DNA of 64,000 nt from Chamaecrista fasciculata (Eukaryota > Streptophyta > Magnoliopsida > Fabales > Fabaceae). The stretch lies in assembly GCA_003254925.1 (NCBI GenBank), contig QANZ01010258.1, positions 39,974-103,973 of the forward strand, read 5' to 3'. The notes beneath the pieces are model-generated. The model ran no database searches. It saw only the letters and a program-made list of their open reading frames with translations, and was not told where the DNA came from. Below, in pieces: positions 1 to 12,280 of the stretch; the first letter of the stretch is position 1, and every line of letters begins with the position of its first letter. The position numbers were made by a program, and so were the translations under genes.

Positions 1-404
1 ATTTCAATCAAAACACAACCAAACACCTATCATCTCATCTCATTATCTCCATCTCATCTCATTATTTCCTACCATTTCTACCCCTATACAAATTACAAAA
101 ATCCATCAACTTATTTCTACCAACCACAATCATTACATACCCTTTTATATAATTTCACACCCTATTTAACATCATTATCACTAAAATCACCCAAACACCA
201 ATACATCATCTCATCTCATCCAATTAAAAAATAATCTCATCCCATCTATTTAAATGAGATTGAATTAAAATTAACTGGCTCCCAAACACACACTTAATTA
301 GTTATAGCTGGTATATTATGCTTCAAACTGTTATTCATGCACGCATGCACATATGGTCAGTGAACATATTTTGAAAAGAGAGAAGAGTATTTTTTTTTTC
401 AAAA
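1..404. other. Intergenic, transposon-like edge
   Basis: No gene is visible. Positions 1-290 are pyrimidine-rich with repeated CATCTCATCTC runs and end near 275-290 in a CCCAAACACACAC stretch; the CCAAACACC near position 20 is similar. Such C-rich 'ccaaacac' ends are common on plant non-autonomous DNA transposons, but the left end lies outside the window, so this is only a suggestion. The remainder to 404 is AT-rich spacer. Confidence 0.3.
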
Positions 405-912
405 AAGTTAAAGGTCAAAACCCCATTTTGATCCTCAAATAATGTGGTTAGTTTCATTTTTCTCATAGCACTATTTTTTGTTCTACTTTAGTCTCCAAAA
501 TCTGATTTCATTTAGTTTCTGTCGTTGCTTCTGACTTGGACAGCTAAGATAGATCATTTAATTTCCGCCTCATATATGTCATAGGTAAGTGAACTGGTGA
601 AGAGATAAAAAGAAATATAATCTTTATTCTCAATCACAAATTGAAGATAAATTTATGATTAATTTTTTTAACGAGTAAATTTTTTTTCTTTAGAAACTCA
701 CTTATTATGATACATATGAGACAAAAATAGTCTATCTCAAATGTCCAAATTAAAAATAATGGTAGAAATCATATAAAATCACATTTTGAAAAATAAAATG
801 GAACAAATTATGTGAATGTATCATGAGGACCAAACTAGAACAAAAAATAGTTTTAGAACCAAAATAAAATTGATTTCATATTTTGAGGACCAAAATGACT
901 ATATAGTCAAAC
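405..912. repeat. Inverted-repeat element, MULE/MITE-like
   Basis: The ends are imperfect inverted repeats. CATTTTGATCCTCAAATA at the left (about 423-440) is answered by TTTTGAGGACCAAAATGA at the right (about 881-898), and inner segments (TTTTGTTCTACTTTAGTC versus a reversed copy near 835-865) also pair. No protein is encoded. The layout resembles the other small 'tggtcct' inverted-repeat elements in this window. No clean target duplication was found, so the limits are approximate. Confidence 0.5.
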
Positions 913-1490
913 AGAAATAATTAATACTCTCAGTTTTATTGGAACAATATACTTTTTCTGAAGGAGATCAAATACGTAAAAGAGTGAAAACATGCCTTGC
1001 AGAGTTGCATTTGCAAGCTTGCAAAAGCAGAGTAATCAAATTATAACTAAAGCCAGCACGCTGTGACCAGTGTATGTGTATGTACGTAAGCATATATACC
1101 ATATTAAATAACTTGTGTCCATTGCTAGCTATTAGTAATTAATAGTTTGATGCTTTAGTTAATTTCAGACTTTTGTAGAAAGTAACACCCCACAATATCC
1201 CAAATATTAATTACAGGTATTGGCATATATAAACATATTACATGTAGATGGACGGTGCTACAAATATCCCAAATATTAATTACATGACCATACATATTTT
1301 GCACCATTATATCTTGTTCTTACATGGCATTGTAATACGCGTACATTTTACAAAAATAGGAAACCAGAGAAATTAAAGGAAGCGTGTATCGGAGCTGTTC
1401 TCTGCTGTAAACAAGGCGAGACCATTTGCTAATATTGGCATATATTCATTATGACTGGATATGAGTGGTCAAATTCACACACACCCACAC
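913..1490. other. Upstream region of the oxidase gene
   Basis: AT-rich spacer that should hold the promoter of the downstream oxidase. The only structure seen is a 22-bp perfect direct repeat (AATATCCCAAATATTAATTA plus CA) at 1194-1215 and 1263-1284, with a 69-bp period. This is a small local duplication of unknown meaning. Confidence 0.5.
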
Positions 1491-1508
1491 ACATATATAA
1501 ATATATAA
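1491..1508 (+). promoter_or_regulatory. Probable TATA box of the oxidase gene
   Basis: An ATATATAAATATATAAG stretch lies about 40-55 bp before the start codon at 1547. Placed there it would give a very short 5' leader of roughly 10-25 nt. It is inferred from sequence and position only. Confidence 0.45.
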
Positions 1509-1546
1509 GACTTTGATTTGTCAAGTACGTTGAAAAAAACATAAAA

Positions 1547-3608
1547 ATGAAAAAAATGGCAGTGCCGCTGCATAAGCTTATTGTCATTCTCCCTCTCTTG
1601 TTCCTGGCTGCACATGCCAAAACCTCTGATAAAAAAAAGGAGCTTGATCCCATTAAAGATGTTAACATCCCTAGTATTGGTGATCCCATAATTCAAGATG
1701 TGGTCCCTAACGGGAATGATGTTGCTGCGGCTGCAGGAGATGATGTTGCTGGTGCAGTTCAACCCAATGTTCCTAATCCTATTCCTAATGTAGTGAATCA
1801 AGCACCAATTGTTGGTGATTTGCTTCCTTTGCCTGATTTTGAGACTCCATCGATTGGGAAATGGGAGTTTGTGAACCCAAACGCTGGTGTGTCGGCCATG
1901 CACGTTCAATTGCTTCCAAATAACAAGATCTATTTGTACGACGCTACCATCTTTCATATTTCCCGGATCAATTTTCCCCCTGGCGTCCCGTGTCTTCCTT
2001 TCGTTGATAAAGATAGAAGGCCCCTACAAGATTGTTTCGCTCACGCCGTCGAGTATGACGTTGAGACTAATCAAGTCGTCAGAACCCTCAGGGTACGTAT
2101 ACTATATCAATCACACATATATTATTGCATGTCATAATAGATTATTAATATTCCATAATATAGTGAATACAGAGTCGATGACATTCAATATGTATAATTA
2201 TGGGAAGAAATACATATAATAAACATTTTATAAATTTAATCCTATATGCATGCATGCATTGATGCAGGTGGTTGCAGATCCATGGTGCTCATCAGGAGGG
2301 GTAGCACCAGACGGCACTCTAGTCGGAACAGGCGGGTTTATAGAAGGAACTCGAGCCATCCGATTCCTAGGTACCTGTCCCGATTGCCAATTCAGAGAAC
2401 AACAAGACGTGTTCAAAGACGACCGTTGGTATGCCACGCAAGCCAAACTCCCCAACGGAGAATTCATCGTCATGGGTGGCCGCCGTGCCTTCAGTTGGGA
2501 ATTCGTCCCTAAAGAAGGCCAAAAAAATGATGCCTTACACTTCTTCCCTTTTCTCTACGAAACCGCTGACCTCGACGAAAACAACCTCTACCCTTTTGTC
2601 CACCTCTCCGTCGACGGCAACCTCTTTGTTTTCTCCAACAACCGCTCTATTTTGTTAGACCCTATGAAAAACAAAATACTCCGAACCTATCCGGTTCTCG
2701 CCGGCGGCTCCCGTAACTACCCTGCTTCCGGCATGTCCGCCCTCCTCCCTATTTACCTCAACGCCGCCGGTGTTGCCGACACCGCGGAGGTCATCGTCTG
2801 CGGCGGCAACACCCCGGACGCCTTCCACATCGCCGAGACAGTTAAACAGTTCCTTCCCGCCCTCCAAGATTGTAACAGAATGGTCATAACGGATAAACAC
2901 GCTAGATGGCAAACAGAATTGATGCCTTCTAGAAGAACCATGGGTGATCTTCTTAACCTCCCTAACGGTCAACTACTTTTCATCAACGGCGCACAAGCTG
3001 GCACGTCAGCTTGGTATGATGGTGAGAATCCCAATTTCACCCCTGTGGTTTATAGCCCAGACAAGAGACCTGGTCAGAGGTTTAAGGTTTTGGCTGCCAC
3101 GTTGATTCCTAGGATGTATCATTCGTCTTCCGCTGTACTTTCGAATGGGAAGATATGGGTGAGTGGAAGCAATCCTAATGAAGGTTATAGAGATGTTGGC
3201 GTTAAGTATATTACGGATACCAGAGTTGAGAATTTCTCGCCTCCTTATTTGGACCCTGCTTTGGATGTATTCCGTCCCGTTATTGTCGAGGCCACGTCAT
3301 CGAAGGTGTTGAAGTACAACGCACAGTTCCAAACTAGTTTCACTATGAATGATTATAGAGAGCCTCTGACTCAGAATAATATTAAGGTGACTTTGTATGC
3401 TCCTCCTTTTACGACTCATGGTTACTCTATGAACCAGAGGCAGCTTGTGTTGAGGCCCACCACGCTCGTGAGGGACCCGGCCGGAGTTTACAGTATTGCC
3501 ATGATGGCGCCAGCGTCCGGCATGATGGCGCCGCCGGGATACTACTTGTTGTATGTTGTACACCGTGGAGTGCCCGGTAGGGGAATGTGGGTGCAGATTG
3601 GGGAGTGA
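1547..3608 (+). CDS. Glyoxal/aldehyde oxidase (galactose oxidase-like), secreted
   Basis: Two exons, 1547-2092 and 2268-3608 (GT..AG intron 2093-2267, phase 0), give 628 aa. Glyoxal oxidases are single-copper radical enzymes that oxidise aldehydes and release hydrogen peroxide in the apoplast; plant members act in pollen/tapetum and in defence. Residues 1-24 form a signal peptide ending AHA. Residues 25-105 are a low-complexity linker rich in Asn, Pro, Val and Asp. The Glyoxal_oxid_N beta-propeller and a C-terminal DUF1929 domain follow. The copper/radical residues are recognisable by alignment to galactose oxidase: Cys189 (PWCSSGG) and Tyr333 (NYPASG) as the thioether pair, Tyr466-His467 (RMYHSS) and His614 (VVHRG). 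The start is the first ATG after the TATA-like site and precedes the signal peptide. The closest named type is Arabidopsis GLOX1-like, but paralogue assignment is uncertain. Confidence 0.95.
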
Positions 3609-4250
3609 ACATATATGGGATGGCTTATAACTAGCATGTTATTTTTTTGGCTAAAAAGGAAAATCAGGGATAACTTAATAAGTTCGCTAAGGGCACTTGT
3701 TATAATAATTAGCATGCTAGTTATGGGTTTTCATTTTTGGGGAGTTAAATGAATATTCATTGCTCTGATTCTTTATTATTGGTTTAATTGCTCCAATTAT
3801 AATCAATATAATGATAGTTTGTTCCTTCACATGTTTATAGTGTTTCAGTTTGGTCCCTCGTATTTTATTTTATTTACATTTCTTATTTTTAAAAAGTCTC
3901 CCCTCATTTTATTATTTTTACTTCACTTATTTTGTTTAGCTAAAATCACATATTTTCGCCCATCACACATTTAATTTTTTTTCAATTTGGTCCATCTTAG
4001 TTAATCTTTTCTAAACATTTTATTTTTTAGAAAAGATTTTTACCTAACTAATTTATCTCATGAAGTCTTTTATAGATATTTTATTTATTAAAGAGTAAAT
4101 TAAGTTTTAATTAATTTAAATACTATTATCTCTCCAATCTCATTATATCTTTCCATATTTTTATATGTTTTATAATTTTTTGTTCAACTTATACACTTTA
4201 TCTTATAATATTGATAATATATAAAGAAAAAATAAGCCAATATTCTATTT
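3609..4250. other. Intergenic AT-rich spacer
   Basis: 3' flank of the oxidase followed by AT-rich DNA with scattered 'tttggtcc' words typical of decayed small DNA transposons. No coding potential or clear element boundaries are seen. Confidence 0.6.
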
Positions 4251-4626
4251 TGGTCTCTAATGCTTACCTAAAATAAGCCAATATTATACACTTTGCTATT
4301 TAATCTTTAATGTTTTCTAAAAGTTTCATAATTGGCCCCTAACTATTCAATATAGTTATATTTCTCTCGTTTGCTGATGACTCCAATTGGGTAAAGAAAA
4401 AAACTCATCAAATTTAACACGCATCTCTAATTTTTCTGCGTTCGAGTTTAAAACGAGGGAGATATGACCATATTCAATTGTTGCGTTCGAATTTAAAACT
4501 TTTATAGACTAAAACAGAACCAAAAAAAGTATTAAAAATTAAAACGAAACTTTAGATAAACATAAAAGACCAAAATAAAATTTTTACATCGGTCCCCCAA
4601 CCAAAAATCCTGGCTCCGCCCCTGAA
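4251..4626. repeat. Decayed inverted-repeat element fragment
   Basis: Contains TTTCATAATTGGCCCCTAAC and ATTCGAATTT words plus a 'tttgctgatgactccaattg' segment also found near 23850, 54140 and 58050, so it belongs to the same foldback-like family. The right edge reads CCTGGCTCCGCCCCTG (about 4608-4624), the reverse complement of the CAGGGGCGGAGCCAGG end common on plant DNA transposons. A matching left end was not found, so the copy looks truncated or composite. Confidence 0.45.
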
Positions 4627-5877
4627 CATAAGAAAGTACTAAAATAAACAAGAAGTAAGAGACGTGGAGGCAAGTTACACGAGTTATCCACTGTAGTGGA
4701 TCCACAATTAACTTTGTCTCCGTCTATACTTGAAGAAGCAACTATGCTTGAGTCTCCAACCTTATCATAAAAGGTTCAGAATTAGAAAAATTATAGTTAA
4801 ACTTAATAAAATAGTAAGAAACAAAAAAATTAGTGTAAGTTAGTATCAAGGTATAAGAGAAAGGATAAAATTTATCTTATGTTTCTTATATATTTATTAT
4901 AAGATATTAAGATTTTTTAAATCAACATTTGCCATATAGTAAAAATTTTATACATGACTTAGAAAGAAAATATTAAGCACAATTTTTTTATCACCAATTA
5001 TTAAAAAAATATATAATTAAAATTTATAATTTGAAGAAGCCTTGTATAGGTTCTTTCCAAATAAAAAAGGGAAAAATTGGAGCAAGTCAAAATGAGAGTA
5101 ATGACCGGGTGCTTTAAAAGATTTTTTTTTTTTTGGCCTGAAGTGCTTTAAAATATGTTAGTTGATAAAAACCAGTAAAAGAAATCTCGTTTCAAACTCA
5201 GCTTTTCAGTTCTGATTCCAGATCAGTCTCTCTCGAAAGGTTTATCCCATTTATTTTGTAACTGATGGAGAATATGATCGGAGCCTTTTTTTGTGGGGGC
5301 TCACTATGATGGCACTATAAAATCTCGTGGATAGTGTGAGCCGTAACTATTTGAGCCACAAAACGCCAATTCAAACTCAGCTTATTCAACTTTCAACCCC
5401 CCCAATATTACCAATTAATCACTTTCCTCCCACCAATATTGTTCGTCTATCATCTTTTCCAATACAATTTTTTATATCCACCTTCAGTTTTGAATAGTTC
5501 AAATCTAAAGAATGTTCCAGTATCAAATTATTGATCAGCACGTAAAAGAAAACCATTAAACACTCGAATGCTGATTCAACACACTGCCATTTGAATCAGA
5601 ACCAAACACAATTTCATCAGTCAGGGATGCACGTCCTCAAATTCCTGATGTCATCACTAATCACAAGTAATAGCTGTAGAGCTGGTCCTCTCTGCACGAC
5701 ATTACGCGTTACAGCTAAGTCACCCTTACTTACCATCACCAGTTTGTTCTCTAATTTTATTATTAATTATATCACAGGCAAATGGAATATTTTATAAAAC
5801 AAAAATGCTCCCTTTTTTTAAAAAAAAACTAGCCAGTAGTACCCTACCGCAATCAGGAGCCAAGCTTATTTATGAAA
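4627..5877. other. Intergenic, no gene recognised
   Basis: AT-rich spacer between the oxidase and the XTH. A few short reading frames exist but none has family-like composition or splice context. Nothing else is seen. Confidence 0.6.
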
Positions 5878-6163
5878 CCTGACAAATTCTGTAGGCTCTT
5901 CATTCAGAAACAATAATTTCAGAATGTCAAATCCTGTGAAAAGGTCAATATACTCGGAAACCAAATAATGTATGAAATTGTCAAGCAGTTTTAAACAATA
6001 TATATGTTGGCCAAAAAANAACCTGACATAAATTCTGTAGGCTCTTCATTCAGAAACAATAATTTCAGAATGTCAAATCCTGTGAAAAGGTCAATATACT
6101 CGGAAACCAAATAATGTATGAAATTGTCAAGCAGTTTTAAACAATATATATGTTGGCCAAAAA
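5878..6163. repeat. Tandem duplication, ~146-bp period
   Basis: Two almost identical copies (about 5878-6018 and 6021-6163) start with CCTGACA, contain GTAGGCTCTTCATTCAG and end with ATATATGTTGGCCAAAAAA. A single N at 6019 sits exactly at the junction, so this may be an assembly join of overlapping contigs rather than a true duplication. It lies directly upstream of the XTH TATA box, so it matters for reading that promoter. Confidence 0.85.
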
Positions 6164-6169
6164 AAAAAC

Positions 6170-6182
6170 AATATATATAAAG
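6170..6182 (+). promoter_or_regulatory. Probable TATA box of the XTH gene
   Basis: AATATATATAAAG lies about 70-80 bp before the ATG at 6251, a usual distance for a plant core promoter. It is inferred from motif and position only. Confidence 0.45.
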
Positions 6183-6250
6183 ACATCACAGACCAAAAAT
6201 ATATCATCAAAACAAAGGCAAAAGTATCTGTTTCACAAGATTAAGTGAGC

Positions 6251-7692
6251 ATGACAAATTTTAATAAAATATTAGTAGCTTCTTTTATCTTTGCAGTTGC
6301 ATTCAACTTCTTCCTAGTGGATGCCAATTTCTCCAAGGGTATGTACCTCACATGGGGGGTTCAACATGCTGCAATTCAGGGCAATGGTGATGATCTTCAG
6401 CTTGTCTTGGATCGAACTTCAGGTGAAACATCTATGTTTAGCATTGATGGCATACTGCATTTTTCAATATGTTGCAAATTGCAATTGAATATTACTATCA
6501 GGTTACGCATAAGTTTAAATCCCAAAGCATGAAATACATCTGCCAAATAATAACGAATTTCTAACCAGAAGAAACATCGTGGATACTGCAGCAAAATAAA
6601 TTTAAGAGGAAGAAAAAAAGGAATGAATTTATTATCTGTTCTCCCCTCACAGCCTTCTTTTTTCCTTCAGGATCTGCTGCTCAATCAAAGAAAGGTTTTT
6701 TATTTGGAAGTATTGAAATGCTAATCAAGCTGGTTCCTGGTAACTCTGCTGGTACAGTTACAGCCTATTATGTAAGTTCATTTCTCTTATAAAATACCCA
6801 AATGATATTCTCTTCTTTATTTTTTAAAATCCTAATAACGATGAGGAAATATTGTTGCTGTGTGCACGATATTTACAACAACCAAAACCTTTCATAATTT
6901 TGTTGTTAAGTGAAGTGGCAATACATGATCCTGTGGATGGTAAAGTGCTAATGCTTCATTACTCAAAATGTGTGCAGCTATCCTCCACAGGAAGCCAACA
7001 TGACGAGATAGATTTTGAGTTCTTAGGCAACGTTTCAGGACAACCATACATTGTCCATACAAACGTCTATACACAAGGACAAGGAAACAGGGAGCAACAA
7101 TTTTACCTCTGGTTTGACCCAACTGCTGATTTTCACAATTACACCATCCATTGGAATCCCTCTGCAATAGTGTAAGTTGGATAAATTCTATCAGAACAAA
7201 GTTATTTAATGTTCTCAGTTCTAAAAGAAAGAAAAATACCTCTCTAATTTGCATAATTTGTCACTCTTTTACTGTTGTCTCAGGTGGTATGTTGACGGTC
7301 TTCCACTTAGGGTCTACCGGAACTACGAAAATGAAGGCATTGGTTATCCAAACAAGCAGGGAATGAGAGTTTATACTAGCCTGTGGAATGCAGACGATTG
7401 GGCAACTAGAGGTGGGCTTGTCAAGACCGACTGGACCGGTGCCCCATTCATAGCCAGATTTCATCGTTTCAGAGCAAGGGCTTGCAAGTGGAATGGACCA
7501 ATCAGTATTACTGAGTGTGCCTCCACAATAGCTGCAAATTGGTGGACTAATCCCATACACAGCCAGCTTAGTAATGCCCAGAGGGGCCAGTTGAATTGGG
7601 TCAGAAGTAACTACATGATCTATGACTACTGCAGAGATACCAAGAGATTCAATGGCCAGATGGCTCCTGAATGTTTTAAAAACCAATTCTAA
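6251..7692 (+). CDS. XTH: Xyloglucan endotransglucosylase/hydrolase (GH16)
   Basis: Four exons (6251-6422, 6671-6771, 6978-7171, 7284-7692) with GT..AG introns give 291 aa, the usual XTH length. The enzyme cuts and religates (or hydrolyses) xyloglucan in the cell wall during loosening and remodelling. Residues 1-25 are a signal peptide. The GH16 active site is intact: [10 protein letters not shown] at 99-108, with Glu101 as nucleophile and Glu105 as acid/base, followed by the conserved N-glycosylation site NVS at 109-111. The XET_C domain carries four cysteines (223, 234, 272, 286), as expected for two disulfides. The N-terminal part (TWGVQH) resembles XTH2-like dicot proteins. The start at 6251 was chosen because it directly precedes the hydrophobic signal sequence; no upstream ATG is in frame nearby. 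Confidence 0.96.
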
Positions 7693-8173
7693 GCATAACG
7701 ACGGTAGAAAAGCTGAAAGATTTTGTTTTTCCTTGCTTTTGTCCCGTTCTTTCTATTTCAGACTTGGTGATTTCATTCTTGTTCACTGAGAACCGAATAA
7801 CTGTTTTCCAAGTATTTCATTTCATGTGTTTTTATGAGCTTTCCTTGTCAAGTGAATGTTAACTTCTTATCAATGTTGTTAGCTGAATTATCTTATGACT
7901 CTCATAGTCTCATCCCTAAAGGCCGAGTCAACATCCTAAATAATGAAAGCAAGTACTAACTCAAAGATACTAACCAAAGTCAAGAAGAGGACTTATAAAG
8001 TGACCCTACACATGAAGAACAAAACAAACCAACAATATGATTTTGGGGGCTTTTGCATTTTCCTCTCTCTTTTGAATATCTTCACCAACCATATTGTGCC
8101 TCTCATCTATCCAAACATTTTATAAATAAGTTTGCTGAGCTTGAAAATTAATTTTCCCTTGTACCAAACACCA
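7693..8173. other. 3' flank of the XTH gene
   Basis: The 3' untranslated region of the XTH and spacer. No second gene is seen; short frames here lack family-like features. Confidence 0.6.
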
Positions 8174-9005
8174 CCCAATAGACGGATAATGGGGAAGCAG
8201 ATACTACATTGAACAGCTAAGCTAATTATAACACATAGTGAGAAATCCATCCTAGAAGCAATGGCAAAAAACAATCAGAATTATTCAAATTTCGTCAACC
8301 CAGTACAAATTACCATTTCGGCCAAAAGAAAATAAGAAGCATAAACCATCACTAACAAACCAACTAAGGTAATACTAATTCATCAGCAGGAACAACAAGG
8401 CAAACAAACAAGAATCGAAAATAAAAAAAATCATAGAACAAAATTCATGATCTCATACATAACCATACACTCATTTCTCTGAGTCCCTGCGCTGAGCTTC
8501 TCGAATCTCCAAACCGGAAAGATCGACGACGTAATGGCGTCACTGATCTCTCAGGCTCCGTTTGGTAGGAAGTAAATGGGTTTTACATTGTAAAACTACA
8601 CGGATTTCAAGACTTTCATGTGTTTGGTATGGTAATTTAAGCTATGTAAAGTGGATTACAATGTAAAGGGTTTTACATTACATAGGTCATTTTTCTTTAC
8701 TTCACATTTCTGATGTAATTCAAGTCTACCTAGGGAATTATGGTAGAATTCCTAATTTGCCCCTCTCACTCTCATCCCATTTTCTCCCCCTAAGGTGGCC
8801 GGCGACAGAGGCGGCGGTTGACGGCGGCGCCGACCACCGTGGACGGCGGCGCCGGCCACCGTGGACGGCGGTGGTTGGCGGCGGCGGCGGCAGTCTGGTG
8901 GTNAAACGGAGAGTGAGTCAATGATACTAACGGTGAGATGAAACATGGGCCGAATCATGATGGGCCCTGGTTGAATCTTTTTACGTGGCCCAATAGACGG
9001 ATAAT
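8174..9005. repeat. Segment bounded by a 17-bp direct repeat
   Basis: CCCAATAGACGGATAAT occurs at 8174-8190 and again at 8989-9005. Between the copies lie a segment that looks like a gene 5' end on the + strand (ATG at 8534, then ASLISQ), a foldback-rich stretch starting GCTCCGTTTGGTAGG (about 8554) with repeated TTTTACATTGTAAA words, and a GC-rich island (about 8800-8902) built from CACCGTGGACGGCGGCGCCG units and ending at a single N (8903). It could be a composite insertion with a long target duplication or a recombination product. No intact gene is present. Confidence 0.45.
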
Positions 9006-9168
9006 AATATTATTAGCTTTATGGATGTTGATGTTCGAGACTTAGAAAAAAAAAAAGTTGTTACTATTCCATTCTAATGTATATTTTTTAGGCCAATCCA
9101 TTCTAATATTTTATTATTTGTTGACTTTAATTTGTATATACAAAATAATATGCTAATATTATTTTTTA

Positions 9169-9718
9169 TGGTAAATTATATTTTAGAACCCTGAGGTATG
9201 GATCGTTTCCACTTTGGTACCTTATTTTTTTCAAAACTTTGGTATCCTGTTCGATTTACTATTAGCACTTTGGTACTCAATTTTTTTTCCTATTAACTCT
9301 TGATGGAAAAAAAGCACGTGTAAGTCATGTGTCAAAGACACAAAATTCATCATCTTAAACTTAGATTTCATGATGAGAACAGGTCCGAGTCAAATAGCAA
9401 TGATTCGAAGCACTTCTTTTTACACTATTTCGAAACATCTAAAAAACATGATTCAGCCTCCAAAAAATACGATTTAGTATATACTTGAAGCTCGAGAATT
9501 TTGTTTTTTTATAATGAATCATAAAATCTAAGTTTAGGAGAATGACTTTAGTGTTTTTTTTCATTCACATTACTTTCACCTACTAAAAAAGTAGCGAAAA
9601 AATAATTTTAGATACCAAAATGTTAATAACGAATAAATCAACGTATTAAAATGTTACTTTTGAAAAAACATGATATTAAAGTGAAATTGGTTTATACCTC
9701 AGTATACCGAATTTATCC
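9169..9718. mobile_element. Small MULE-like element with 9-bp target duplication
   Basis: A 550-bp element with terminal inverted repeats (left TGGTAAATTATATTTTAG and GGTATG; right TATACC and GAATTTATCC, reversed) is flanked by the exact 9-bp duplication TATTTTTTA at 9160-9168 and 9719-9727. A 9-bp duplication is the Mutator hallmark. No transposase is encoded, so it is non-autonomous. Its ends resemble those of the longer element at 52561-53875 (gggtaaatt..tggtaccctg). Confidence 0.75.
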
Positions 9719-9727
9719 TATTTTTTA

Positions 9728-12280
9728 AAAAGTTTGGTATGAAATTAATATTACTGTTGAATGATAAGTAATTGCTGGATGGAAAACTTTGTTCGATAGA
9801 CACATTAATACGTGCAAAAATCTAAACAAACTAATTGTGTACTACTTAGACATGAAAAACTATTTATCGTGGTATAATAGTTAATTATAAAGATATACAA
9901 ATTTAAAGTGTAATTGTTTAAAATAATATTTGGCTGAAAATTTGTTATCAATCATCAGCATGAAATAATAATAAAAAATATTAAATAAAGATTTTGTGGA
10001 CTGCATAAGAAGACGCGTCATATCCCGATATGTTTACAAGAACTTTGTAGATTTCTTTTTAAAAAATGAAAAATATGGTATAGTATAATGAGTTCACAAT
10101 ATAATCCATAGGCTACAGGTAGGTGGGTGATGCGTGAAAGCGACGGCTGCAACTTGCTAACACAAAAACGATCCTTGTCTTCCTGGAAATGTTATATGAA
10201 CTTAATTAGGCCGGGTTCGTTTGATGAATAAATCCAAGCTTCGATTTATCAAACTCCTTCATTCTTTCCTAATTCTATTCCTCATCTCTCTCCTTCCCTT
10301 TCATCCTTCCAAACGCGTCCTAAACAATCTATGTTATGCAAATTAATTACAAAAACTCACTAGTGGATGGTTTAATCTGGTTAAGGATTAAATTTCTAAT
10401 TGACGTGAGAATTTTATTTAGTAGATTATATGTATTTTTTTTCGTAAATTTTCTAAGAGAATGATAGATATTCTCTAATAACAGTAGAATACTGGTGCTT
10501 AACTTCCGTTAAACTTTGCTTTATTAAAAAAACAAAAAACTTGTCAAATTATGTCAGCAAGTAATTGTATTTTAGGCAAAAATATTTTTTCTCAAACTTT
10601 ACATTAATTTTTAATTTTGTTCTTAATGTTTTTTTATTGTCAATGACATATAATATAAAATTGATAGAAAAAGAAATACAAATCTTAACTCATGTTGGAA
10701 AACATAATAAAATTTGTCATTAGTTTATTGAAATAAGTCAATCAATAGATAAAATTGACTAAAACGTAAAACATTATGGACGAAATTAACAACAAAAAAT
10801 ATTAAAGACTAAATTGAAAGTTATTGTAAAATTTTAGGTATAAAAATAATACATTGGCATTTCATTTTATTTATTTCAATAATTCACAAGCAACATTTTT
10901 AATATATATATATTTCAATAATTCACAATAATTCACAAATATATATGTAAAATATAAAATAATTTAAAGTTAAACTTTCATAAAATATTATAGATAAGTA
11001 GATAACTTTAGATTATAATTTTAAAATAATATAATTTTATCATTGATGATGAAGTATTTATAAACTGATCAGTTTTTATATCAAGTAATTATTGACAAGC
11101 GTGGTTGGCGTGGAAAAATGCTGGTAAAACTACAAACCACTAAACAATTCTAAAACAAACAAATGGAATACAATATTTTTGCCCAATTGCACAAAGATTC
11201 AAATAACAATGTGAATACAACTATACAACCTCTCAACTCAAAAAAGAGGTAAAGATAATGTTTTACAAAATTTGGGCACAAGAAGCACTAACAAAATGAG
11301 GCTACAAAAAATATCGAGGGCAATATTCTCTCAACAAATCCTAAAACAATATATTAAACTCACAAGCTTCTTCCAACAAATACTCTATTCTCCAAGCATA
11401 AATAAAGTTGAGACAACAAAAAAAACGCACAAAAATAGAGCAACAGTTCAAGACCCAATTAGAATACCTAAATCATCTCAAATCCAAAACCTGAGTGTAA
11501 GATATAAAGAATAAGATGTTCGAAACATACTCTCAAAATCTCAGCTCAATCGGAGAAGATCTCATCGTTGGATTTTTCCGGCAATGGACGTCGTTCAGAA
11601 ACTTTAGATAGGACGCTCTTTAAACTTCAAAAATCCATTTCTACCAAACTAAAGCTCCAATCGAAAAACTAACTATAGGATATCAAGACTAGGATGTTAA
11701 CATGTCCTCCAAAGTTCAGCTTGATCGGAGAAGGTTGCATTGTTGGATTTCGCCAAAAGTAACCATTGCCAGAGGAAATGAGTTTTCAAATTTACTCTCT
11801 CTCTTCCTGCGTTTTTTCTCTCTCTAACTTTCTTACTTGCTCACCATTTTCACTCCCCTTCAGAAAATAAAACACTGGCAACTGAGAAAAACTTTGGGCT
11901 TGACTTAGGTAAACGAGTTTTCATGGAATGATCCAAACCTAACAATTATATGTAACCATAATCTTTGGAAGGGTTAATTTTATTTTAATTGATTTTAAAA
12001 TTTTAAAATTTAAATTTGAATTTAAATCATGGTAGTGAATATTGTGAATAATAGGATTAGAAAGAGTTAATTTTATTTTATTATATGTATTTATATGGTA
12101 AAATATATTTATTTTTAATCAATTATTATAAACACCATGAAATATATATATATATATATTGAATTTAATAATATAGATTTAGATATATATATATTATTAC
12201 ATTTTTATTTATCTTTAATAAGAAAAATTAAAAAAAGTCAAAAGGTCCCCTAAAAAAGAAAAAGATGAAGAGAATTATCC
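9728..12280. other. Intergenic repeats and spacer
   Basis: AT-rich region without a gene. 10206-10320 is a short pyrimidine-rich segment bounded by GGGTTCGTTTGA and CCAAACGCGTCC, probably a MITE remnant. 10560-10850 has weak inverted 'actttacatt'/'aaagttattgtaaaa' ends. 11520-11765 contains two diverged copies of a CTCAGCTCAATCGGAGAAG-type sentence (about 11541 and 11716), a pattern often seen inside plant LTRs, but no LTR ends were found. An (AT)n run lies near 12145-12160. Confidence 0.45.

Noticed and set aside
8752-8958. Pro/Arg-rich minus-strand frame
   Set aside because: Produced by the GC-rich unit repeat and crossing an N; no conserved features.
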